A stretch of 64,000 nucleotides of DNA from Gammaproteobacteria bacterium RIFCSPHIGHO2_12_FULL_38_11 (GTDB taxonomy: Bacteria > Pseudomonadota > Gammaproteobacteria > Coxiellales > Coxiellaceae): NCBI GenBank assembly GCA_001801515.1, contig MGXX01000046.1:1-64000 (forward strand), written 5' to 3'. The position numbers and the translations under genes are program-made. A model generated the notes under the pieces. The model saw only the letters and a list, made by a program, of their open reading frames with translations. It was not told the DNA's origin and did not search any database. Positions 56,037 through 64,000 of this stretch are shown in pieces (the stretch's first letter is position 1; each line of letters starts with the position of its first letter).

Positions 56037-57056
56037 CTATTTCACCTCCGTTGGCGTGATAAAAATAAGTAATTCTTGTTGAATAATTTGGTGTGTTTTT
56101 TGATTAAATAAGCCACCCAATATGGGCAGTTTATTTAAACCTGGCGTACCTATTTTTTGAACGGAGTCGCTTTGCTCTAAAATTCCGCCCAACACGATTG
56201 TTGTATTATTTTTAAGAATAACTTGCGTTGTAATTTGTTGTGTTTGAATGGCGGGCACGCCTTTTACAATTAAGGCACTAACTTTATCTTGATTTAAGGC
56301 AATGTGTAGCAAAACGCGATGATCGAACATCGATGTTGGTGTCACTTGTAAACGCAATACCGCTTTTTTAAAACTAACGCTCGTAGCACCACTTGATGTT
56401 GCTTCTTCGTACGGCACTTCTGCGCCTGACTCGATTGCCGCAGCTTGATTATTTAATGTCATCAGTGTAGGCGAAGAAATTAATTTTGCATGACCTTCCT
56501 GTTCTAACGCAGAAATTTGCATGTTTAATAAATTATTTTCGGACAATTTTGAAATAGTCAATGTAAATTGACCGAACTGATCTGTATTTTGCGGCATATT
56601 CATATTGAGCGATTGTGTCGGATTATTAGTTTGATTTTGCGTGCTAAATAAAACTCCTAATTCTTTTTGATAATTTTTATCTAATGTTAAAATACGCGCT
56701 TTAATTAAAAACTGTGGGCCACTTTGATTTAGGTGAGAAACGATCGATTGAATTTCATGAAGATGCGCTGCATCATCTTGCACCCAAATTTGATTTGTTT
56801 TGGCATCGTAATGCATTTTTCCACGTGGTGATAAAAGCGATAGCGTCGGGTCATATAAAAATGATTTGATACTATCTGCGGTTGCAAAATAAACCGGAAT
56901 CCATACGGATAGCAACGGTGATTCACGATGATCAGCAAGCTGATTTTGAGCTGTTGCGGGTAAAAACGGATCTCTCAAGAGAGTGGGTATTGATTCACTT
57001 TTTGCTGAACAAAAGAAAATAGCAATCACAAAGAAAATGATATTGCGTTTACACAT
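56037..57056 (-). CDS. pilQ: Short secretin of the PilQ/HofQ type
   Basis: The 339-residue protein has a signal peptide and one N1-like domain, then the C-terminal secretin core (~115-335): LISSPTLMTLNNQAAAIESG, QTQQITTQVILKNNTTIVLGG and LPILGGLFNQKTHQ with LLIFITP. PilQ proteins usually run ~700 residues with AMIN domains; none is here, so it is nearer E. coli HofQ (412). It would form the outer-membrane pore for pili or DNA uptake. Its start overlaps pilO by 8 nt. Confidence 0.85.
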   Translation of the reverse strand: MCKRNIIFFVIAIFFCSAKSESIPTLLRDPFLPATAQNQLADHRESPLLSVWIPVYFATADSIKSFLYDPTLSLLSPRGKMHYDAKTNQIWVQDDAAHLHEIQSIVSHLNQSGPQFLIKARILTLDKNYQKELGVLFSTQNQTNNPTQSLNMNMPQNTDQFGQFTLTISKLSENNLLNMQISALEQEGHAKLISSPTLMTLNNQAAAIESGAEVPYEEATSSGATSVSFKKAVLRLQVTPTSMFDHRVLLHIALNQDKVSALIVKGVPAIQTQQITTQVILKNNTTIVLGGILEQSDSVQKIGTPGLNKLPILGGLFNQKTHQIIQQELLIFITPTEVK

Positions 57057-57567
57057 TTTCTTCTCGAGCCACTATGTTGATTTTTAAATTTTTCTCTTGT
57101 TTCAATTCAATGGAAACCAATGAAATTGGATACGAAAGATTATCTAATAAATAAAATAATTCAAATAAATTCCGAAAAGAACCGGTTAAATTCAATTGTA
57201 CAGTATTTTTTAAATTTGGTTTTTCAGAAATCAAAACGAGATTTGCTTGATACGCATTTTCTGTGATCATTTTTAACAGGTTATTTTCAGATAAAGACTG
57301 TTGCGCCAAATGAAATGCGTTTGGATTCTGATTCCGCTTGATTTTAAGCGCTATGATCACGGCTTGATTTATTTTTGCATGATGCTGCAATTGATTGAAA
57401 TGAAAAGAAGATTGTTGGTAGGCATGATTTATTTTAAAATAATCGTGTATCGTATGGCTTAAATAGAGCATATAAAAACACAATCCCGACAAAAAAATAA
57501 TCACACACAGCCCGCTGATTTCTAACATCAAATTTGGCTCAACTGTATGGATAGATGTATATTTCAT
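57049..57567 (-). CDS. pilO: Type IV pilus alignment protein PilO-like
   Basis: A 172-residue inner-membrane protein with one N-terminal helix (~15-37), a coiled region and a small ferredoxin-like end (VQLNLTGSFRNLFELFYLLD is the usual PilO pattern of a strand then a helix). It pairs with PilN in the alignment subcomplex. Its ATG overlaps the pilN stop (ATGA). The usual pilP gene between pilO and pilQ is missing. Confidence 0.82.
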   Translation of the reverse strand: MKYTSIHTVEPNLMLEISGLCVIIFLSGLCFYMLYLSHTIHDYFKINHAYQQSSFHFNQLQHHAKINQAVIIALKIKRNQNPNAFHLAQQSLSENNLLKMITENAYQANLVLISEKPNLKNTVQLNLTGSFRNLFELFYLLDNLSYPISLVSIELKQEKNLKINIVAREENV

Positions 57568-58088
57568 CGCGTTATTTCAATCGTAAATTTTAAACGTGAT
57601 GCTTGCGTCACATCTGTTTTTATATTAGATAAAATAATTTTTTTCCATTGATTTTTAGATTGTAAATGCTCATCATATTCATGAATATCTGAAATATTTT
57701 GTCCATATCCATGAATCGATATTTTTTTTTCTGACATATTTATTTTTGTTAAAACTAAGCTATCGGGTAATTGATTAGCAATATCAGCGAGCATTGCCTT
57801 AAATCGATTATTTATTTTTAATGATTTTGATTTTAACAATGGGTATTGTGTTAATTTATTCAATAAAGCATTATTTTTTTGTGCGTCAGGATCAATCGAA
57901 ATTATTTTTAATTTATTTTCAATAAGCTGTATTTTATTTTCTTTTAAATGAATCTCATTTTGTAATTTATTTTTTAAAATAATAGAAAAAATAATGGTAG
58001 AAATAAAACAGATCAGCCATCTGAAAATAATTTTTTTCCATTTTAACTTTCTTTCTGATGCACGCCACGGCAGCAAATTAATACTCAT
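57564..58088 (-). CDS. pilN: Type IV pilus alignment protein PilN-like
   Basis: A 174-residue protein that begins with the diagnostic INLLPWRASERK, which binds PilM, followed by one membrane helix (~22-42), a coiled region and a C-terminal domain. Its start overlaps the pilM end by 11 nt. Forms the pilMNO-pilQ operon with short or overlapping junctions. Confidence 0.88.
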   Translation of the reverse strand: MSINLLPWRASERKLKWKKIIFRWLICFISTIIFSIILKNKLQNEIHLKENKIQLIENKLKIISIDPDAQKNNALLNKLTQYPLLKSKSLKINNRFKAMLADIANQLPDSLVLTKINMSEKKISIHGYGQNISDIHEYDEHLQSKNQWKKIILSNIKTDVTQASRLKFTIEITR

Positions 58089-58653
58089 TTAAACCCCATA
58101 AAGCCAATCCGATCGCAACAGCAAACTTTTTTAAATCCTGATTAGAAATCATCGTTTTATTGATAATATTGTTTTCAAATTGATAAAATCTTTCTAACGC
58201 TAAAGAATCAATATCTATTGCGCTTAACTGAAAATTCTGCGATAAAAACAATTCTTGATAATAAGTCATATCAACTTGAAGCGCTGAAACAACACGAATT
58301 AATTTTTTGCCTTGTATTTTATTTTTTATAATTTCATAATCCACACTGAGTTTTTCTGCTGCATATCCAAATAAATGATCTGATTGCATGCGCAAATAAT
58401 TTAAAATTTGTTTATCAGATAGTGTCGCGTCAATTGTTAATTCACGCATCATCACGGATTGATTTTCCACTCCTAAAATAACTTTGTTTAATTTGCCGCA
58501 GTTTTTTCTAAAATAAGATAATGTCGATTGTTGCCAGGCGCGTTCTTCATTTTTTTCAATAAAAAAAGCCTTTAAACACGCTAATTGATGATGATTTTTT
58601 TTGAGCAATATGGCGCGACAGTTGGTTTTAGAAAAGACGATGCCGAGTCTCAT
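58078..58653 (-). CDS. pilM: Reduced PilM/HofM-like protein
   Basis: The 191-residue product retains the N-terminal actin-like subdomain (MRLGIVFSK start, ILNYLRMQSDHLFGYAAEKL, YEIIKNKI and AIDIDSLALERFY) and a C-terminal FAVAIGLALWGLNE that matches the 'ACGLALR' ending of PilM. The middle ATPase lobe, ~100-150 residues in PilM (~354) and some in HofM (259), is absent. GGAAAA lies upstream of 58653. It may still bind PilN but not ATP. Confidence 0.75.
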   Translation of the reverse strand: MRLGIVFSKTNCRAILLKKNHHQLACLKAFFIEKNEERAWQQSTLSYFRKNCGKLNKVILGVENQSVMMRELTIDATLSDKQILNYLRMQSDHLFGYAAEKLSVDYEIIKNKIQGKKLIRVVSALQVDMTYYQELFLSQNFQLSAIDIDSLALERFYQFENNIINKTMISNQDLKKFAVAIGLALWGLNEY

Positions 58654-58796
58654 TATTTTTTCCAAAATATAATTCGGTTTGCAATTCTACAACGCCTGTT
58701 TTAATTCTCAATACCGTGCTTTTACACTAGCATTTTTAATGCCAAATCTAATCTGCTTTGATAGAATGGCCTTATTTAAAAGATAAGGCGCAGAGC

Positions 58797-61211
58797 TTGT
58801 TATTGTCATTTCGACGATTTATTAGTCATTTTTTTTGGGCGTTGTTAAGCTTGATGATGACGATCGTGATTGTTTTTGGCGCGATATATGCTTATATGGA
58901 ATTTCGATTGCCAGATGTCTCTGTTTTAAATGATGCGCATATGCAAGTTCCTTTAAGAGTGTATACCAGTGATGGAAAATTAATTGCGCAATATGGTGCG
59001 AGACGTCGAATCCCCGTTCCCATCAATCAGGTTCCAACGCAACTAATCCAGGCTATTTTAGCAACGGAAGATGCAAGATTTTATTCTCATCCTGGCGTGG
59101 ATTTCATAGGGTTGGTGCGCGCTTCTGTTGCGGTAATTGCATCAGGCCACAAAGTGCAAGGCGCCAGTACAATTACAATGCAAGTAGCACGTAATTTCTT
59201 TTTGACAAAAAAGAAAACCTATTCTCGTAAAATAAAAGAAATTTTATTAGCTTTAAAAATTGATAAGACACTCAGCAAAGAAAAAATTTTAGAGCTTTAT
59301 CTCAATAAAGTTTATTTTGGTAGCCGTGCTTATGGTGTTGCTGCCGCAGCGCAAGTGTATTATGGAAAAAAACTCAATCAACTGACTTTACCTGAAATGG
59401 CGATGATTGCTGGATTGCCGCAAGCACCTTCCAGGAATAATCCATTGATGAATCCTAAAAACGCTATGCTGCGTCGCGATCATGTATTAAAACGTATGTT
59501 AGAAGTTGGTTTTATTAACCAAAAAACGTATCAAAAATCTATTTTAGCTCCCAACACAGCTAGTTATCATGAAGAAAAAATTCAAGTCAAAGCAGCTTAT
59601 GCAGCTGAAATGGTGCGTCAAGCGATGGTAAATATGTATGGCGAGGGCGCCTATGATTCTGGCCTGCAAGTTTACACCACGTTTGCGTCAGACATACAAT
59701 TAGTTGCAAAAAAAGCATTACAAGATGGTTTGATGACCTACAGCATGCGTCATGGTTTTCAAAAACCAACTAAAAATTTAGGCACACCTTCAAATGCAAA
59801 TCGCGCTTTATTTCAGCAATTTTTAGAAAATCAACCTCAATATTTAGATTGTCAAAGTGCGGTAGTTTTATCTTTAGATCAACAACAAGCGCATGTCTTA
59901 TTAGCGAACGGATCTGTTGTGATCATTCCGTGGATTGGCATGTCTTGGGCAAGGCCCGCTTTAGATAATGGGTATGTTGGCGCATCTCCTACTGCCGCTA
60001 ATCAAATTATGTCTGTTGGAGATGTGATTTCAGTACGTTATGCTGCATCAAAAAAAATATGGCAACTCACTGAAATACCAAAAGTACAAGGCGCTATGGT
60101 TGTGTTAAATCCGCAAGATGGCGCTATTTTAGCGATACAAGGTGGATTCTCATTTCAGAACAGCAGCTTTAATCGAGCAATACAAGCAGAAAGACAGCCT
60201 GGATCTAATTTTAAGCCATTTTATTATTCAGCAGCACTTGAAAAAGGCTTCACTTTATCTAGCATCATTAATGATTCGCCAATTATGATTCGTGATACTG
60301 GTGAAAATGCTTGGTGGCGTCCCGAAAATGACGATATGAAATTTAATGGCCCAATGCGTTTTCGACTGGGCTTGGAAGAATCAAGAAACTTGGTCTCTAT
60401 TCGAATTTTATCGACCATTGGCATTGCTTATGCACTTGATTATCTATCGCGCTTTGGATTTAATTCAAATCAATTACCACATTCTTTGTCGTTGGCACTA
60501 GGTAGTGGTGTTTTAACTCCGTTGCAAATTGCAATCGGTTATTCTGTTTTTGCAAACGGTGGTTATCGTGTTACGCCTTATTTTATTCAAAAAATTGTCG
60601 ACGAAGATCACAAAACAATTTATTTGGCACAACCCAAGATTGCTTGTTCTGCTTGCATCACCAATCCCGCGCTATTATCCACTATTTCCAATCCGGCACC
60701 CGAGGTCATTACACCTCAAAATGCATATCTTATGACGCAAATTTTACGCGGCGTCATTAATGAAGGGACAGGCAAAGCAGCGAAAATCTTAAATCGCTCA
60801 GATTTGGCAGGAAAAACAGGCACAACAAATCGAAAAGTGGATGCGTGGTTTTCTGGATTTAATAGTAATTTATTGGCAACAGTGTGGGTTGGATTTGATA
60901 ATAGTCAGCAGTCTTTAAATGAATTTGGCGCAGATGTCGCTTTACCAATTTGGATTCAATTTATGAAAACAGCACTGCAAAATCAGCCTGAAGCAACCAT
61001 GTCACAACCAGCTGATATTATTAGCGCACGCATTGATCCTAACAATGGTCGATTAGCAAAACCAGGTCAAAAACAAGCGATTTTTGAAGTTTTTGAGAAA
61101 GGACACTTACCAAACGCGATTATTTCAACGCAGCATGCTTCTAACTCAAGCTCAGATTCAAACTTAAATAACAGCGCATCATCAAGCGCAAGCGCCGAAG
61201 ATATTTTTTAA
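58797..61211 (+). CDS. mrcA: Penicillin-binding protein 1A (bifunctional transglycosylase/transpeptidase)
   Basis: Builds and cross-links peptidoglycan. One N-terminal membrane helix (~15-40) is followed by the GT51 domain: TEDARFYSHPGVD with the catalytic Glu, GASTITMQVARN and KEILLALKIDK. A long linker and the transpeptidase domain follow: RQPGSNFKPFYY (SxxK), SRNL and AGKTGTTNRKVDAW. About 804 residues. No ATG precedes the helix, so I chose TTG at 58797, with AAGG 8 nt upstream; TTG at 58758 is an alternative. Divergent from pilM, the common mrcA-pilMNO arrangement. Confidence 0.92.
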   Translation: MLLSFRRFISHFFWALLSLMMTIVIVFGAIYAYMEFRLPDVSVLNDAHMQVPLRVYTSDGKLIAQYGARRRIPVPINQVPTQLIQAILATEDARFYSHPGVDFIGLVRASVAVIASGHKVQGASTITMQVARNFFLTKKKTYSRKIKEILLALKIDKTLSKEKILELYLNKVYFGSRAYGVAAAAQVYYGKKLNQLTLPEMAMIAGLPQAPSRNNPLMNPKNAMLRRDHVLKRMLEVGFINQKTYQKSILAPNTASYHEEKIQVKAAYAAEMVRQAMVNMYGEGAYDSGLQVYTTFASDIQLVAKKALQDGLMTYSMRHGFQKPTKNLGTPSNANRALFQQFLENQPQYLDCQSAVVLSLDQQQAHVLLANGSVVIIPWIGMSWARPALDNGYVGASPTAANQIMSVGDVISVRYAASKKIWQLTEIPKVQGAMVVLNPQDGAILAIQGGFSFQNSSFNRAIQAERQPGSNFKPFYYSAALEKGFTLSSIINDSPIMIRDTGENAWWRPENDDMKFNGPMRFRLGLEESRNLVSIRILSTIGIAYALDYLSRFGFNSNQLPHSLSLALGSGVLTPLQIAIGYSVFANGGYRVTPYFIQKIVDEDHKTIYLAQPKIACSACITNPALLSTISNPAPEVITPQNAYLMTQILRGVINEGTGKAAKILNRSDLAGKTGTTNRKVDAWFSGFNSNLLATVWVGFDNSQQSLNEFGADVALPIWIQFMKTALQNQPEATMSQPADIISARIDPNNGRLAKPGQKQAIFEVFEKGHLPNAIISTQHASNSSSDSNLNNSASSSASAEDIF

Positions 61212-61290
61212 GACCCTTGTCAATTTTAGTAGGGACTCATTTCGGAAGGATGAACGCAAATTACAGCAGTTGGTAACCAATCTGAATTTT

Positions 61291-61328
61291 TTTACGCGCA
61301 TGCTTTCGCACGCGCTACCGTAAGAATT
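61291..61328 (+). repeat. Dispersed hairpin repeat, copy 3
   Basis: Reads TTTACGCGCATGC, loop TTTC, GCACGCGCTACCGTAAGAA. GCGCATGC pairs with GCACGCGC with one mismatch, and the outer TTAC pairs with GTAA. Lies between the convergent ends of mrcA and the ankyrin gene. The similarity to copy 2 continues past the hairpin (AATAAGCTTTTACA here, AATAGCTTTTGCA there). Nothing else is seen in the 172-nt gap. Confidence 0.65.
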
Positions 61329-61383
61329 AAGCAAATAAGCTTTTACAGTAGCGCTATCGAGAGCCTGCGGCAGTGTGGTGCAG

Positions 61384-63996
61384 CTATTGTTTTCCAGGAA
61401 CAGCGGCCGCAGGTGCTGGCACAGCATGGTTTTCTGGAAGATCGATACCAAAATGTGCAAATATTTTTTCTCTGTTCTCATACAATTTGCACTCTGCGAA
61501 ATCTCTGTCCGACTGTGGAGGGAAGCCATTAAACCCTACAACCCTTCCGTCATCATGCATAATTACAACTCGATGGTTATCACGGTTATTTCGACCATGA
61601 ATTTTATATCCGCTATCGATACGTTCTATTGCATCCGCATAAAAAGCACCAACATCAACACCTTCGATGATAACACGACAGACTTCACAGGCTATCTGAT
61701 TGATCAAATCACGTGCTTCTATAAAATAATCTTTCAACTCATGGGAAAAACGACCAGCTAACATCTCTACGTCTGCTTTTTCTTTGCTATTGAGTTTACC
61801 AAAAAGATATTTAGCCAACTCTGCCGCATAAGTTGTACGTGCTTTAAATCCCGTTAATTTACCGTATAATTCGGTTGCTCCATCGCGTTTACCCTGTGAT
61901 TTTTTTGAATCATCTTTGTAAGTCGCCACTTTCCTGATTAGCGCATTCAATGATGGATTATTAATGTTCTCGACTGCAACGAACATACTAACTTTTGTTG
62001 CTAAACCGCTTGGTGGCGTAACAGAAGCCACTGCTGCCGCGCTCACCATTGGCGCAAGCGTTGCTGATTTTGCATTCACGTAATCTTTGAGTCGCGTCAA
62101 TTTTTCACTTGCAAGCATGCACAATGGCACGATAGGGCTTGCAGCACATCCTTCTGTGGAAAGAAATTGTCTTACACTATCTATTTTTATCCTAAAAAAT
62201 TCTATCACTTTCTCTGCTGTTTTTTCTGAAAAATCTGCTTTCACTTCATTTAATTTTTGCAGTATCCCGTTAATTTCACTTGCATCTTTTGGATGTTGTA
62301 ATTTTATTGACTCGCAGTGTTTTAGCAGGTCATTAAACGCAACAATCGGCGCTGCTTGTAAGAAAGTAGTTGTGTCATAACCTTGCAGTTCTTTTCCATA
62401 CATCTGCATAAGATGACTTAATTCCGCAAGTTGTTTCTTATCAACATGGTTACCTACGATTTCACACAGTTCCAACCATCTGTGTAATTGCGTTGCGTTT
62501 TCTAATATCGGATCGAACTCAAAATTTAAAAAGGCGCGTTTTCCTGATAGTGCCAAATTCATGTGCGGCACTTCGCCACCACTCGTTGCTGACAAGCCCA
62601 CTGAGTTTCTTGCGGCAAATAGTAACGCCTTATCTGCGGTGGGTGTTTTGTCGATAATTTTTTTAGCAATATCAAATTCACCGTACCAAATTGCGTAGTG
62701 CAGCGCAGTGTCGCCGTCGAAATTACCTTCGAGTAAATTCACTTCTGGAGTATCTAGCAGCAATAAAATCTGTGTTCTTAAAGTTAATGCGTTAGTAGGA
62801 TTGCTATCTCTTAAATCACGCAGTAATTGCATAATTGGAGTATTCCAGTATTGACCAAAGTGACTATTCAGTTCTCGCGCACCATTTGCGATATAATAAT
62901 CAACTGTGAGCTCATCTGCGCATAGACGCTGTAATTCTTGCTTTTCGTCGTTCCCTATCTTTAACTTAGGTGATCGACGAATATTATCGAGCACTGTTTC
63001 ACCTGCGGTTGCACCCGCAGACGCAGAATTTGTTTTACGTTTCAAGTCATTCAGATAGTCACTATCTTTTGCTGTCTGAATCATTTTTTTACATATATCA
63101 AACAGACCATACCAAGCAGCGCGATGTAACGCAGTGTTTCCGGTAGCATCTTGTTTTGTTAAATCAAGGCTGGGTTGCTGCAAAAGAAACGTAATAAAAT
63201 TTTCAATTTCAACGCGACCAGCAGAAGAGCTCTCTAATTTAACAATGGCTGAGATTAATGGTGTTGATTTAAATCGATCATCGCTAATACTGTTAATCAA
63301 TAAAGGATCACCCGCTAGTTTCTGTTTAGCGGTATCAAATTTACTGTTTTGAATACTTTCAAATACACTACCTGCAATTGTATATACTGGCAAAACAACA
63401 GGTTCACCAATCATTCTGCCTTGTGTGTAGTTAGCAGCGGCTTTTCGATCTGGAGCAATCGATTGAACGGGTAAACGAATGGATGTGTGTTTTTCAAGCG
63501 TATCAATAAATAATTCGATATCACACTTGGTTTTATCGATACATTGAGCGGATAGCAAAGCACGCGCCGCAGCTTGCATTTGAGCTTTAAGTTTTGCAAA
63601 TTTTTGCTCAACGTCGGCAGGTATCGTACGTTTTACAGGTTCAGCTCTACGGCGTGTACCAGTAGGGGCTGTGTAGCCCGCAGCTAATACTTGCATCGCA
63701 TTAGAGTATTCCATTTTGATTTCCATTAGGCGTTCTGCGACATATTCATTCGTAATCGCAGCGGTTTTTACTTTATCAGTAATGGCAAGCTGAGGAAAAT
63801 CTCTATCAGAAACAATCTGTGTTGATTCACCAATAGCGGTACACAAATTCAATTCACGCGCTTCTCTTGGTATTTTGAAATAAACAATGCGGCCCCGATG
63901 ATTAAACACGTTATGCTCTTCAATTCCAACGGCGCTTCTAGCGTTATTGTATTGATAACCCAAGCCAACAAATACTTGCGGAACACGTACGAGCAT
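61384..63996 (-). CDS. Large ankyrin-repeat protein, candidate effector, possibly 5'-partial
   Basis: At least 870 residues; the frame is still open at the window edge, so the true start may lie beyond 64000. Two clear ankyrin repeats are DATGNTALHRAAWYGLFDIC (~283-308) and DGDTALHYAIWYGEFDIAKK (~427-452), each after a similar degenerate stretch (TPLISAIV... and TPIMQLLR...), suggesting a duplicated unit. The C-terminal ~350 residues are helical, with a late VVIMHDDGRVVGFNGFP segment. No signal peptide. Ankyrin proteins are common Dot/Icm effectors; this role is inferred. Confidence 0.8.
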   Translation of the reverse strand: MLVRVPQVFVGLGYQYNNARSAVGIEEHNVFNHRGRIVYFKIPREARELNLCTAIGESTQIVSDRDFPQLAITDKVKTAAITNEYVAERLMEIKMEYSNAMQVLAAGYTAPTGTRRRAEPVKRTIPADVEQKFAKLKAQMQAAARALLSAQCIDKTKCDIELFIDTLEKHTSIRLPVQSIAPDRKAAANYTQGRMIGEPVVLPVYTIAGSVFESIQNSKFDTAKQKLAGDPLLINSISDDRFKSTPLISAIVKLESSSAGRVEIENFITFLLQQPSLDLTKQDATGNTALHRAAWYGLFDICKKMIQTAKDSDYLNDLKRKTNSASAGATAGETVLDNIRRSPKLKIGNDEKQELQRLCADELTVDYYIANGARELNSHFGQYWNTPIMQLLRDLRDSNPTNALTLRTQILLLLDTPEVNLLEGNFDGDTALHYAIWYGEFDIAKKIIDKTPTADKALLFAARNSVGLSATSGGEVPHMNLALSGKRAFLNFEFDPILENATQLHRWLELCEIVGNHVDKKQLAELSHLMQMYGKELQGYDTTTFLQAAPIVAFNDLLKHCESIKLQHPKDASEINGILQKLNEVKADFSEKTAEKVIEFFRIKIDSVRQFLSTEGCAASPIVPLCMLASEKLTRLKDYVNAKSATLAPMVSAAAVASVTPPSGLATKVSMFVAVENINNPSLNALIRKVATYKDDSKKSQGKRDGATELYGKLTGFKARTTYAAELAKYLFGKLNSKEKADVEMLAGRFSHELKDYFIEARDLINQIACEVCRVIIEGVDVGAFYADAIERIDSGYKIHGRNNRDNHRVVIMHDDGRVVGFNGFPPQSDRDFAECKLYENREKIFAHFGIDLPENHAVPAPAAAVPGKQ

Positions 63997-64000
63997 GTTA

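Overview
The window reads as chromosome of an AT-rich gammaproteobacterium, most likely of the Legionellales (Legionella/Coxiella/Aquicella/Berkiella-type host-associated bacteria). Three lines of evidence support this. The housekeeping gene orders are gammaproteobacterial: dut-algC, pcnB-folK-coaD-fdx, ubiH-ubiI beside pepP, dprA-smg-topA-tsaC beside fmt, and pilMNO-pilQ-aroK. Several large orphan proteins look like secreted effectors (J-domain, ankyrin and cysteine-protease-like proteins). Three orphan genes have upstream sequences that fit the published PmrA box, which controls Dot/Icm type IV secretion effectors in Legionella and Coxiella. No Dot/Icm structural gene lies in the window, so effector status is inference. 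The species cannot be named from this sequence.

Layout. 1-2.3 kb: 3' part of an IS66-family insertion sequence (tnpA end, tnpB, tnpC), abutting a probably truncated orphan gene. 2.8-9.8 kb: sugar phosphate, nucleotide, ribosomal protein, CoA, folate and RNA polyadenylation genes, then a secreted orphan, an arginase-family gene and an orphan yceD. 9.9-14.3 kb: a PmrA-box orphan, a secreted choloylglycine-hydrolase-like enzyme and an aromatic amino acid permease. 14.3-25.7 kb: tRNA-Met and core genes (ubiI, ubiH, pepP, apaH, tsaC, topA, smg, dprA, fmt, gmhB). 25.7-28.9 kb: an accessory island with a PmrA-box J-domain protein, a decayed ATPase remnant, a membrane-hairpin orphan and a Phd/VapC pair with a truncated toxin. 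28.9-42.1 kb: MFS transporter, rsmJ, gshA-gshB, rpe, a VOC protein, a two-gene cassette (fatty acid hydroxylase plus PrpF/GalD isomerase), queE, mnmG and prlC. 42.1-45.5 kb: two adjacent orphans whose sequences fit cysteine proteases, one Ulp/YopJ-like with a PmrA box and one YopT/AvrPphB (C58)-like. 45.5-61.2 kb: corA, ttcA, clpB, FUSC, sppA, uspA, a cytochrome oxidase segment, dacB, aroK, a reduced pilus/DNA-uptake cluster (pilQ, pilO, pilN, pilM; no pilP) and mrcA. 61.4-64 kb: a large ankyrin-repeat protein running to the window edge.

The main message is a conserved core punctuated by candidate effector genes. Three of these share one promoter geometry: two TTAA half-sites 11 bp apart, then a -10 hexamer exactly 10 bp after the second half-site. 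Two families of dispersed hairpin repeats also occur between genes, one with three copies and one with two.
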